From DASVWZ01 sp036392935 (GTDB taxonomy: Bacteria; Acidobacteriota; Terriglobia; Terriglobales; Acidobacteriaceae), in NCBI GenBank assembly GCA_036392935.1, contig DASVWZ010000302.1:1-44041 (forward strand): a stretch of DNA of 44,041 nt, given 5' to 3'. Each line of letters starts with the position of its first letter. Within the stretch, counting starts at the first letter, position 1. This document shows positions 17,402 to 25,118 of this stretch, piece by piece. Made by a program: the position numbers and the translations under genes. Below the pieces are notes generated by a model. It saw only the letters and a list, made by a program, of their open reading frames with translations, was not told the DNA's origin and made no database searches.

Positions 17402-17477
17402 TGGAGCCGACGATCGGACTTGAACCGATGACCTGCCGATTACGAATCGGCTGCTCTACCAACTGAGCTACGTCGGC
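17402..17477 (-). tRNA. tRNA-Thr (anticodon CGU)
   Basis: On the minus strand the 76-nt sequence folds fully. The acceptor arm GCCGACG pairs with CGTCGGC, the D arm is GCTC/GAGC, and the anticodon arm GCCGA/TCGGC has loop TTCGTAA, giving CGT. The T arm ATCGG/CCGAT has loop TTCAAGT. The CCA end is encoded. Its reading is ACG codons for threonine. No integrase gene lies next to it. Confidence 0.95.
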
Positions 17478-17485
17478 CTGTCTTG

Positions 17486-17514
17486 ATTTTAAATGGGTGC
17501 GCTCAGGCGGTAAA
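17486..17514 (-). promoter_or_regulatory. Promoter of tRNA-Thr
   Basis: On the minus strand a -35 like TTTACC (17509-17514) is 17 bp from a -10 TAAAAT (17486-17491). It ends 8 bp before the mature 5' end of the tRNA. Confidence 0.55.
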
Positions 17515-17520
17515 GGGCGA

Positions 17521-18060
17521 TCAGGCGCTGTGGCCGGCGCATTGCATTACGCCCATGTATTTGTTCCATGGGCCGATCGCGTTCCGATATTGATGCGCCA
17601 TGATCCGCGAGATCTGGTGCAGATGCGTCAGGTCATGCGCGGCCCATCCCGCAAGCAGATCCGAAAGCGTCACCGGCCCGAGTTCCGGATGCAGTCCGCG
17701 GCGCGCAAGATCGGAGGGCTGAAGATTTAAAGCGCGAAGTTCGGCAATGCTCGCCGCGCGCAACCGCGCGAATTCATCGAGCAAGTGCGGAAGCGATTTG
17801 CCACGGCTCTCGCGTTCCTGGGCAAAGCGGTCGAAGCGCTCGAATGGCTTGGTATCCCCGAATTCAAGGATGAGCTTGGTACGGGGAATCCAGTCGGTAT
17901 GCTCGCCGTGGATCAGGTGCCCGACCACGTCGTAGCAGCTCCAGGTTTTTCCGCCTTCGTTGCTGTGCGTCCACGCTTCGGGCAAGTCGCGCAAAAGCGC
18001 ATCCAGCGTGGCAGGCGTGCGGGCAATGAAAGCGACGGTGTGATCAAGGTTGTGTGCCAT
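17521..18060 (-). CDS. DinB family metal-binding protein
   Basis: The start at 18060 (MAHNLDHTVAFIARTPATLD) follows an in-frame GTG at 18063. The 179-residue product has the DinB_2 four-helix layout with three metal-ligand histidine sites: an early one in VVGHLIHGEHTDWIPR (about residues 47-61) and the closing pair in WAAHDLTHLHQISR. GKTWSCYDVVGHL and LGPVTLSDLLAGW are typical of the fold. DinB-type proteins are thiol-dependent metalloenzymes or damage-inducible proteins; the substrate here cannot be named. It ends just before the tRNA-Thr promoter. Confidence 0.85.
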   Translation of the reverse strand: MAHNLDHTVAFIARTPATLDALLRDLPEAWTHSNEGGKTWSCYDVVGHLIHGEHTDWIPRTKLILEFGDTKPFERFDRFAQERESRGKSLPHLLDEFARLRAASIAELRALNLQPSDLARRGLHPELGPVTLSDLLAGWAAHDLTHLHQISRIMAHQYRNAIGPWNKYMGVMQCAGHSA

Positions 18061-18129
18061 CACCAGCTTCGATTCACAACTCGATCTGTTCGATCTTTAA
18101 TTCTTTCGTGAGGGCGGTCGGGCGGCGCG

Positions 18130-18912
18130 CTACTGCTTCTTCTCCATCACATAGGTGGTTTCCGTGCCGCGCTCCAGGTCGTTCTCAACCACTTTCATGG
18201 AGTTGCCGTCAGGAGAAACCGTCATGCGCACACGGAAGTGAACTACGCCCGCCAACTTGTCGGCTTCCTCAATGGTGTGGTCGTTGATGCGCGTAAGGCA
18301 AACCGCGCCGCGCGTGGGATCGCCCTGGATCACATAATCCTTGCCGTCGAACTTCGCCTCGTATCCCTCGCCATCGGGAGTCGAGGCTTTGAGCCCATTG
18401 GGAATGCTGCGGTAAGTGACCATGACTCCGTTCTCAGAGTTGATGGTAACTTTCTGCACTTGCCACGAACCGGAAATGGCGCTGGCGCCAGTTGGAGCGG
18501 CAGCGACGCGCGAATAAATTTGCTGCGCCTTGATGGGATCGCCGTTGAATCCGGCTGCGTCCATAACGTCTGCAGTCAGGCTGCTGCCCTTGTCGGAGAC
18601 TTTATCGGTTTCAGAGTAAACCACCACCTCACGCTGCTTTTCCGTCACTTCGATGCTGTGATCGTCAATTACGCGAATATTGATGGTGCTGAAATAGGGC
18701 GAGCCGGCGACGGGGTGGTCTTTGCCGTCGGCATCAACTTTGATTTTGGGAACGCAAGTGGAGCATTCATAAACGCCGTTCTGCAGAAGAAAGATCTGCG
18801 GCTTCTGCGGCAGTTCCGCTTTTTCGGTTTTCGCTATCCAAACTCCGTCGAAGGGAGTCTGAGCCATAAGCATTGCCGAAGCAAGAATAAGAAACGCAAA
18901 AAGTGTCTTCAT
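18130..18912 (-). CDS. Exported protein of unknown function
   Basis: The start at 18912 (MKTLFAFLILASAMLMAQTP) is preferred because AAGAG lies 8 bases before it; an ATG three codons earlier is also possible. It has a signal peptide cut after MAQ. The 260-residue product is two similar beta-rich halves. The first has FDGVWIAKTEKAELPQKPQI and a CSTCVPKIKVDADGKDHPV segment. The second has ISGSWQVQKVTINSENGVMV, GEGYEAKFDGKDYVIQGDP and a long terminal strand, MKVVENDLERGTETTYVME. The GxW starts resemble lipocalin-like barrels. The CSTC pair could form a disulphide. No enzyme motif is present. It lies next to the FecR-like gene and may be co-transcribed (45 bp gap), but the function is unknown. Confidence 0.72.
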   Translation of the reverse strand: MKTLFAFLILASAMLMAQTPFDGVWIAKTEKAELPQKPQIFLLQNGVYECSTCVPKIKVDADGKDHPVAGSPYFSTINIRVIDDHSIEVTEKQREVVVYSETDKVSDKGSSLTADVMDAAGFNGDPIKAQQIYSRVAAAPTGASAISGSWQVQKVTINSENGVMVTYRSIPNGLKASTPDGEGYEAKFDGKDYVIQGDPTRGAVCLTRINDHTIEEADKLAGVVHFRVRMTVSPDGNSMKVVENDLERGTETTYVMEKKQ

Positions 18913-18957
18913 GCCAGTCATCTCTTTTCGTTTTCAAACGGAAAACTGCCAACTTGG

Positions 18958-20082
18958 CTACCGGGGTGAGAACCCGCCGCCGCCGTGGAAGCCGACGCCG
19001 CCGTGAAACCCACCCTCGTGGAAGCCGCCGCCTTCAAAACCACCGCCATGGAAACCGCCACCGTAACCGCCACGGGGAGCGCTCATCATCTGCGGGCCTG
19101 AGTGAAAACCTCCGCCGGAAACTGAGCCGGGGCCGTGATAAATGCCTCCAGTATAATGCGGCCCTGTGACGTAGTGGTTGCCGGGTCCCCATTCCACGGG
19201 ATTGGGAGCGAAATGGTAGTACGTCGGATGAAATCCGGGGCCAAATCTGTAGTAGGGATAGAATGGCGCCCGGTAAGCCAGCCAGGGCGAATAATATCCC
19301 CAGCCGAACGGACTCCAGAAAATTCCGTCAGCCGGAAGAAACGTATACGCGCCAAACCACGGATTCCAGTACCATCCGCCGCCCCACCAGCCCGGACCCC
19401 ACGGCCCCCAGCCGTTGGTGGCGTAGTAGCCGCCGGCGCTGACGTTGGCTTCGGCAACATAGGCCGAGCGCAGGCTACTCCATTTATAAAGGTCATCGTC
19501 CTGAAACGATTTCTTGTCGAACTTCTGCGACTTGAGCCCCGAGTCAGGCGCGAGCGCGACTTCGTGTCCGCTTTTTACTTTCACTTGTTTTTCGTTCTGA
19601 TCAATGACGTCCGCCTCGCCGTCAAATACGCGGAACTGCCCCTGATTCAGGTCGATGTCATACAAGCCGGTCTTCAACAGCGTCGCGGTCGTGCCGTTTG
19701 CGGTGATGCGAATGTCATTCTGCGCATGAATATCGTTGACTTCGACCATGGCATGGCCCTTGGTCACGGCAACATGCGTATCGATCAGGCTGGGCGAGAT
19801 CATCTGAACGTCGCTGTTCGATCCAACGCGCAGAAACACGCCCGGCGTCAGCAGAATCTCAGCTTTACCGTTTTGTGTGGTCAAAGACTGGTTGGCCTGC
19901 AGGTCGGCGGTGCCGATGGATTTCGCGTCGATGGCCTCAGAGCCGATCGAAACCGTCCCTTCAACGTAATTGATTGTTCCCGGCACCGCCCGATTTGCGT
20001 TCTGAGTGTCCGCCCACGCGGGCACAAGCAAAATCGCGGCCACGAAAAAGGCGTGTACAACGTTCCACCTCAATAGCCGCAT
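18958..20082 (-). CDS. FecR-domain exported protein with aromatic, Gly/His-rich tail
   Basis: The start at 20082 is set by AGGAG seven bases before the ATG; the longer frame from 20097 lacks a site. The 374-residue product has a signal peptide (LLRWNVVHAFFVAAILLVPA). A FecR-like domain spans about residues 35-170, with GTINYVEGTVSIGSEAI, AEILLTPGVFLRVGSNSDVQ and QFRVFDGEADV followed by VKVKSGHEV. The second half is low complexity: many Tyr/Trp/Pro residues (YYATNGWGPWGPGWWGGGWY and onward), then GGGFHGGG-type repeats to the end. This two-part layout is frequent in Acidobacteria; the FecR fold may serve as a scaffold or sugar-binding domain rather than an iron regulator. Divergent from the dehydratase at 20195. 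Confidence 0.82.
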   Translation of the reverse strand: MRLLRWNVVHAFFVAAILLVPAWADTQNANRAVPGTINYVEGTVSIGSEAIDAKSIGTADLQANQSLTTQNGKAEILLTPGVFLRVGSNSDVQMISPSLIDTHVAVTKGHAMVEVNDIHAQNDIRITANGTTATLLKTGLYDIDLNQGQFRVFDGEADVIDQNEKQVKVKSGHEVALAPDSGLKSQKFDKKSFQDDDLYKWSSLRSAYVAEANVSAGGYYATNGWGPWGPGWWGGGWYWNPWFGAYTFLPADGIFWSPFGWGYYSPWLAYRAPFYPYYRFGPGFHPTYYHFAPNPVEWGPGNHYVTGPHYTGGIYHGPGSVSGGGFHSGPQMMSAPRGGYGGGFHGGGFEGGGFHEGGFHGGVGFHGGGGFSPR

Positions 20083-20154
20083 ATTAATTCTCCTCATCTT
20101 TTTATTAGATGAATACTACAGGTTTTTGATGCGCGGACCGGCGACACGGGGCAC

Positions 20155-20193
20155 CTTTAGTCCCAACAACTAAAGAACGGGTTAACATAACCC
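20155..20193. promoter_or_regulatory. Two inverted repeats in the divergent FecR/dehydratase promoter region
   Basis: CTTTAGT/ACTAAAG (20155-20161 and 20169-20175, 7-bp spacer) and GGGTTA/TAACCC (20179-20184 and 20188-20193, 3-bp spacer) are both perfect. The second ends one base before the dehydratase ATG, which has no Shine-Dalgarno, so it could hide or mark the start. Operator or RNA hairpin are both possible. Confidence 0.4.
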
Positions 20194-20194
20194 A

Positions 20195-21136
20195 ATGCCG
20201 ATCTCGGTCGCTCAAGCCGAAGAAGCTCGTCGTAATATTGCTCCGATCGCTTTTCGCACTCCCCTCGTCCGCTGCAATGCGGACGACCCACCGAACCTGT
20301 ACCTCAAGCTGGAGAATCTCCAACCCATCGGCTCATTTAAAATTCGCGGCGCGGCCAACGTGATCGCCCACACTCCACCGGAGCAACTGCGTCGCGGATT
20401 GCTCACCGCCTCGGCCGGCAACATGGCGCAGGGAGTTGCATTTTGCGCCCAGCGCCTCGGAGTTCCCGCCACAATCATCGCTCCCGATACCGCTCCTGCG
20501 ACCAAGACTCGCGCCGTCGAGCGCATGGGCGGCCGCGTGATCAAAGTTCCCTTCGCCGAGTGGTGGCAAACCTTCGAAACCCGCAGCTATCCCGGCATTG
20601 ACGCCACCTTCGTCCACGCCTTCGATGACCCGCATGTCATGGCCGGCAACGCCACCATCGCGCTCGAACTACTCGAAGATCTGCCGGATCTGGAGGCGGT
20701 CGTGATCCCCTGGGGCGGCGGAGGCTTGTCGTGCGGCATCGCCTCGGTCCTGCGCGCACTCGCTCCCAAAGTCCGCATTTACGCGGCAGAAGTCGAAACC
20801 GCAGCGCCGCTGGCTGCGTCCCTGGCAGCGGGCGAGCCGCGTACCATCGATTACACGCCTTCGTTCGTCGATGGCATCGGCAGCAAGACCGTTTTTACCA
20901 ACATGTTCGATCTCGGCCGCCAGCTGCTTGACGGTTCTCTGGTTGTGACCCTGCAGGAAGCGACTCAGGCCCTGAAGCTGGTAGCCGAGCGCAACCGCAT
21001 CATCGTGGAGGGCGCATCCGCATGTGCCATAGCCGCTGCCCGCTCGGGACGCGCTGGCTCGGGCAAAGTCGTTGCCATCGTCTCCGGCGGCAACATCGAT
21101 TTGGATAAGTTCACCCAGTTGATTGGGCAGGCGTGA
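20195..21136 (+). CDS. PLP-dependent threonine/serine dehydratase-like enzyme
   Basis: The ATG at 20195 starts MPISVAQAEEARRNIAPIAF. The 313-residue product has the PLP lysine in GSFKIRGAANVIA (about residues 47-59), preceded by LYLKLENLQP. It then has the phosphate-binding glycine loop IPWGGGGLSCGIASVLR and the closing serine motif VAIVSGGNIDLDKF. That order is the fold-type II pattern of threonine ammonia-lyase (IlvA/TdcB-like) and serine racemase. There is no ACT regulatory domain at the C-terminus, so it is the short catabolic type. Expected reaction: threonine or serine to 2-oxobutanoate or pyruvate plus ammonia. It is divergent from the FecR-like gene; no biosynthetic neighbours are present to fix the substrate. 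Confidence 0.85.
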   Translation: MPISVAQAEEARRNIAPIAFRTPLVRCNADDPPNLYLKLENLQPIGSFKIRGAANVIAHTPPEQLRRGLLTASAGNMAQGVAFCAQRLGVPATIIAPDTAPATKTRAVERMGGRVIKVPFAEWWQTFETRSYPGIDATFVHAFDDPHVMAGNATIALELLEDLPDLEAVVIPWGGGGLSCGIASVLRALAPKVRIYAAEVETAAPLAASLAAGEPRTIDYTPSFVDGIGSKTVFTNMFDLGRQLLDGSLVVTLQEATQALKLVAERNRIIVEGASACAIAAARSGRAGSGKVVAIVSGGNIDLDKFTQLIGQA

Positions 21137-21161
21137 CCAAGCGCCAAATAACGGCGCCGCC

Positions 21162-23150
21162 CTAATGGTCCGCAGCCGGCTGCTTGTCGCGAAAAAATTC
21201 TTCCATGCTTTGGGCCTGTTCCGGCTTAACCAGAGGCACGCGCGCATTCTTATCCAGCCACACGCCATATTTGCTGCGAACATCTTCCGGAGAAACCAAC
21301 GCCAGCTGCAAGGCAAGCTCGAACCCACGCGCGTCGACAGCGGACTCCTGGCCTCGAGATGCACCGACCATCTTCGGAAGAGCCTTCATCACCTGTGCCG
21401 CCGGCAATGCCCCGCTCACAGTCAAGCCTTGCAGATCGCCCGCCAGCGCCAGGTGCTCGGGAGTTTCCAGAAACCTGTATCCCTTATCCATCAACGCATC
21501 CAGGCTGTCAGCCGCCAGCAGAGATTCGTAGTAACCGCTGCCATACGCGTTGGGCCACACCCATGCCGACTGCGACAATGGCAGTTCCACGTGAGCACCG
21601 CTCACTTGCTCGCAGTGTCTATCCTCGCGCTCCGCATGGATGCAAACTGGCACCGTCCACGGACGCCCATCCTGCTCGACGTTGAGCTTCGAAGTATCTC
21701 CGGCTTTCGCAACCGAGAAACGCAACACCGGCACTCCCGGTCGATCGAGGAAATCAAACATCACCGGCGCTACGTTCACGCCGGTTTCCTGTTCAATGGC
21801 TCGCGCCAGATCTTGCGAAGTCGCATTCGCGGACTGATGGTCAGTGAGGTAGCGATGCAGCGACCGCTGAAACCGTTCCGATCCCAGCCAGTCTTCCAGC
21901 ATTTCGAGGATGCTGGCTCCCTTCAGGTAGACAATGGCAGCGTACACATCTTCCGTATCCTTTCGCGACCGCATTTCGATTCGGACCGGCCTCATCTTCG
22001 GCGAATCGGAAAGCATCATCCGGTTGCGCGTCTCAGTGATCGCCCGGCGCCGCTCAAAGGGCGGCAACTCCTGGTCGGAAACTTTTGTGCCCAGCCAGGT
22101 TGCGAATCCTTCGCTCAGCCAAACATCGTCCCACCATGCCTGGGTCACCAGATTGCCGAACCATTGGTGTACCATCTCATGCGCCATTCCCTGCCGCATG
22201 CCTCGTTGCCGATCTTGCGTGTCCTGACTGGGCGCAGCTAAAAGGGAGCGATCGCTATATATGATCAGCCCCGGATTCTCGACCGCTCCAAACGGCAAAT
22301 CCAGCGCGGCGAGATGGTCAAGCTTCGCCCAGGGATACGGAATTCCGGTATAGGCTTCGAGGCGCTCCAGAATTTGTGCCGTTGCGTCGCGCGCCGGCGA
22401 CGCTTCCGTAGCCCGTCCGCGCGGAGTAATGATTCGCACCGGAATTCGCCGTTGACCGGCCACGCCGGCATCAACCACATCAAACGGCCCAACCGCGAAC
22501 GCGACCACTTCCGCAGGCAACGGTTGCGTGGGCGCAAATGCCACGCGCTTCATGCCGTCGGCTTCGTCCGTGCTAGAGACTTCCGGCGCATTGGAAACCG
22601 CGATCTGGTCGCGCTTCACGTGCAAAACGACTTCCCATGGCGCCTTGTAGCCGGGCTCGTCAAAACATGGAAAAGCTCGTCGCGCGTCAATGGGAGTAAA
22701 AACTGTGAAGACGTACCAGTCGTCCCCAGCTTTTTTTCGATAAGCACCAACACTGTCTTTGTCATTGAGCTGGCCCGCGTATTGGATTTCGACTTCAATC
22801 GGTCCCGGCTTCGTGCCTTTCGGAAGGTCGATCGCCAGAACTTCGTCGCTGATATGCCACCGGGCAGGATTGCTGTTCTTCCCCGCCGTTACGTTGACTT
22901 TCTGAATCGTGAGTTCTTTCGCGTTCAGCCAGACCACGTCGCTGGGTGCTTCGAGGTTGATATCGATTATCGTGGAGCCGTGAAAAACCGGCTCGCTCGG
23001 CACAATCGTCAGATCCAGGCGGTATCGCGTGGGCCGCGCGATATTGGGAAGTCGAAATCCGGGCGTCGTCTGTTGCGCCGTTGCCAATGCGCAAACAAAC
23101 AGGCCCAGCACGAACTGCACTCCTGCCCTGCGCTTCCATCGAGTCAACAT
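21162..23150 (-). CDS. M1 family aminopeptidase, exported
   Basis: The start at 23150 (MLTRWKRRAGVQFVLGLFVC) opens a signal peptide ending ATAQQ; the frame further upstream runs through intergenic DNA, so it is left out. The 662-residue product shows the M1 core: an N-terminal beta domain, the substrate glutamate motif GAVENPGLIIY, and the zinc motif HEMVHQWFGN at residues 324-333 with the third ligand Glu347 in WLSEGFATW. A catalytic Tyr is expected near DVYAAIVYLKGASILEM. The C-terminal part is shorter than in full M1 proteins, so the large helical ERAP1_C domain is reduced. It cleaves N-terminal residues from peptides in the periplasm or outside. It lies 3' of the dcw operon where ftsW/murG might be expected. 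Confidence 0.88.
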   Translation of the reverse strand: MLTRWKRRAGVQFVLGLFVCALATAQQTTPGFRLPNIARPTRYRLDLTIVPSEPVFHGSTIIDINLEAPSDVVWLNAKELTIQKVNVTAGKNSNPARWHISDEVLAIDLPKGTKPGPIEVEIQYAGQLNDKDSVGAYRKKAGDDWYVFTVFTPIDARRAFPCFDEPGYKAPWEVVLHVKRDQIAVSNAPEVSSTDEADGMKRVAFAPTQPLPAEVVAFAVGPFDVVDAGVAGQRRIPVRIITPRGRATEASPARDATAQILERLEAYTGIPYPWAKLDHLAALDLPFGAVENPGLIIYSDRSLLAAPSQDTQDRQRGMRQGMAHEMVHQWFGNLVTQAWWDDVWLSEGFATWLGTKVSDQELPPFERRRAITETRNRMMLSDSPKMRPVRIEMRSRKDTEDVYAAIVYLKGASILEMLEDWLGSERFQRSLHRYLTDHQSANATSQDLARAIEQETGVNVAPVMFDFLDRPGVPVLRFSVAKAGDTSKLNVEQDGRPWTVPVCIHAEREDRHCEQVSGAHVELPLSQSAWVWPNAYGSGYYESLLAADSLDALMDKGYRFLETPEHLALAGDLQGLTVSGALPAAQVMKALPKMVGASRGQESAVDARGFELALQLALVSPEDVRSKYGVWLDKNARVPLVKPEQAQSMEEFFRDKQPAADH

Positions 23151-23699
23151 AGAGACGAATATAGTACACGGCTGAGCAGCGAATGCGGGGCGCGTCCGCA
23201 CCCGCAAATCTACGCCCCTCGCAACACACAAACGAAGACCGCCAGCGCCAGCTCCTGACGGGTCGCAAAGATTCCGCTTGACCTCACTTTCTGAACTCCC
23301 CAAAATTGAAGTAGACATTCTCGATCTTTGACAACCAGACAAGCAGTAAACGGGCGCGACCCTTGTTTTTCAGCGGAGAGCCGCGGGCAGAGTCGATGGC
23401 CGGAACAAACAAGAAAGGGGTGACTGATAGCTGACGGCTGATGACTGATAGCTGCCGCTAAGTCCTTTGTTTGAAATATTTTGCCTCTAACCCCTTTAAA
23501 CTCATAGATCTGGCGGGAGCGTCCCCGCTAACCTATTGATTTAAAAAGATCAAGTCAGGGGGGTGGGGGGAGGGGGGGTACCCAAAAATTGAGGTATGCG
23601 CGGCGAGCGAAAGCCACCCTGATCGGACGCGCAGCCCCGCTGAACGGGAACTTAGCAGCGTGGATTCTCAGTGAGCCGCCTGGGGCAGACGACCGACGA
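23151..23699. other. Intergenic stretch with repeats and a G-tract
   Basis: There is no gene here. It holds a GACTGATAGCTGA-type repeat (23422-23456) and a G-tract of three runs of six, six and seven guanines (23558-23578). The last 12 bases before murD's stop carry GACGACCGACGAT. The M1 gene start is at the left and the murD stop at the right, so transcription from murD may read into it. I see no terminator with a T-run. Confidence 0.45.
23422..23456. repeat. GACTGATAGCTGA-type short tandem repeat
   Basis: A degenerate tandem of 7-mers (GACTGATAGCTGACGG and onward). Related to the repeats in murF (26271-26294) and rsmH (32865-32896). Confidence 0.55.
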
Positions 23700-23717
23700 T
23701 TACCGACCAACGACCGG
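23688..23717. repeat. GTCGTTGGTCGG-type repeat overlapping the murD stop
   Basis: On the minus strand GGTCGTTGGTCGGTAATCGT followed by CGGTCGTC. It provides the last codons (PVVGR) and the stop of murD. Confidence 0.45.
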
Positions 23718-25073
23718 CGTTTGTGCCGCGATCTCGGCCACAACTTCTTTGAAAACGCGTCCGCGATGCTCGTAGTTGCGGAACTGATCGAAACTTGAAC
23801 ACGCCGGCGCCAGCAGAACGATGTCGCCAGGCTGCGCCGTGTCCGTGGCTCGCTTGATGGCGTTTTCGAGCGTCTCCGCGTGTACGATCTCCGTCGCGCC
23901 TTGAATTTGCGATTCAATTTTCGCCGCCGCCGCGCCGATCGTATACACGCGCTTGGCCCGCGCCCGCAGCAGGTTGTTCAGAACGGAATAATCGCTGCCC
24001 TTGTCTTTGCCGCCGAGGATGAGGTGAATGTTTGCGGGAAAAGATTCGAGAGCTTTGATGGTCGCATCGACGTTGGTAGCTTTCGAATCGTTGTAATACT
24101 CGACGCCGCGCACGGTCGCCACATGCTCCAGCCGGTGCTCGACCGCGGTGAAGTCGACCACAGCTTTGCGGATCTGTTCGGGCTTGCACCCCAGCAGCGA
24201 CCCGATGCAGACCGCGGCCAAGACATTCTCGACGTTATGCGAGCCTTTGAGCGGAATTTCTAAAGTCTGCAGAATTTCCCTCACACCGCCGGCATCTCGA
24301 AAGAAAATCCGCCCGTCACGGGCGTATGCTCCGTAATCGACTTCTTTTTTTCTGCTGAACCAGAAAACTTTCGACCGCGCTCGCGGCGCAAGTTCCACGC
24401 AAGTTCGATCGTCGGCATTCAGCACCGCAAAATCCGCTGCTTGCTGATTTTCGAAGATCCGCGCCTTCGCATCCGCGTAAGCCGTAAACGTTCGATGCCG
24501 GTCAAGATGATCTGGCGTAATGTTCAGAATTGCCGCAATGTGCGGACGAAAAGTTTGAATGGTCTCAAGCTGAAAACTGGAAACCTCGAGCACCGCAACG
24601 GTTTTCTTGGTCGCGCCTTCCACCAGCGAAATCGCCGGCGTTCCAATATTTCCGCCAACCACCGTCGCAATTCCACCGGCGCTCATAATTTCTCCCGCCA
24701 GCGTTGTCGTTGTGGTCTTTCCGTTCGATCCGGTAATCGCAACGATCGTTCCCGGAAAGGCTTGCGCTGCGAGTTCAATCTCGCCAATTACATTTTCTCC
24801 CAGCGCTCGCGCCTGCACCAGCGGCTTGGCGTCAACTGGAACTCCCGGACTGACGACGATCAGATCTTGTCCCTGAAACGTCCGCTCGCCGTGACCGCCG
24901 GTTTCAATCGTGATCCCGTGATCGAGCAAAACCGGAATCTCTTCCTTGAACTCATCCTGCGGCTTCGCGTCTGAAACCGTAACGCGCGCGCCATGCGCCT
25001 TGAGAAAAAGCGCCGACGCAACGCCGGATTTTCCCAATCCGACTACCAGCACGCGTTTATTGGTCAGTTCCAT
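23700..25073 (-). CDS. murD: UDP-N-acetylmuramoylalanine--D-glutamate ligase
   Basis: It adds D-Glu to UDP-MurNAc-L-Ala in the cytoplasm. The start at 25073 (MELTNKRVLVVGLGKSGVAS) is ATG; a TTG at 25079 is the alternative. The 457-residue product has the Mur ligase ATP loop AITGSNGKTTTTTLAGEIMS, then LEVSSFQLE, NITPDHLDRHRTFTAYADAK and the central GSHNVENVLAA. The C-terminal domain has VEYYNDSKATNVDATIKALE and LLAPACSSFDQFRNYEHRG. Length is usual. The last five residues (PVVGR) and the stop are encoded by a short repeat, not by conserved MurD sequence. It is the last dcw gene here; ftsW and murG do not follow. Confidence 0.95.
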   Translation of the reverse strand: MELTNKRVLVVGLGKSGVASALFLKAHGARVTVSDAKPQDEFKEEIPVLLDHGITIETGGHGERTFQGQDLIVVSPGVPVDAKPLVQARALGENVIGEIELAAQAFPGTIVAITGSNGKTTTTTLAGEIMSAGGIATVVGGNIGTPAISLVEGATKKTVAVLEVSSFQLETIQTFRPHIAAILNITPDHLDRHRTFTAYADAKARIFENQQAADFAVLNADDRTCVELAPRARSKVFWFSRKKEVDYGAYARDGRIFFRDAGGVREILQTLEIPLKGSHNVENVLAAVCIGSLLGCKPEQIRKAVVDFTAVEHRLEHVATVRGVEYYNDSKATNVDATIKALESFPANIHLILGGKDKGSDYSVLNNLLRARAKRVYTIGAAAAKIESQIQGATEIVHAETLENAIKRATDTAQPGDIVLLAPACSSFDQFRNYEHRGRVFKEVVAEIAAQTPVVGR

Positions 25074-25084
25074 CGACAATCGTA

Positions 25085-25106
25085 GAGACGTAGCTTGCTA
25101 CGTCTC
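25085..25106. repeat. Perfect 10-bp palindrome between mraY and murD
   Basis: Arms GAGACGTAGC and GCTACGTCTC with a 2-bp centre. The spacer between mraY's stop and murD's start is only 45 bp, and this fills half of it. It can form a hairpin in the mRNA but has no T-run after it, so it is not a classical terminator. Confidence 0.65.
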
Positions 25107-25118
25107 ACACCGCAGCAA

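Noticed and set aside
19135..20076. A 313-residue frame on the plus strand opposite the FecR gene.
   Set aside because: Antisense of a gene with signal peptide, ribosome binding site and recognisable domain.
21123..22241. A 372-residue frame on the plus strand opposite the M1 gene.
   Set aside because: Antisense to a clear M1 peptidase, His/Arg-rich; a product of GC-rich third positions.
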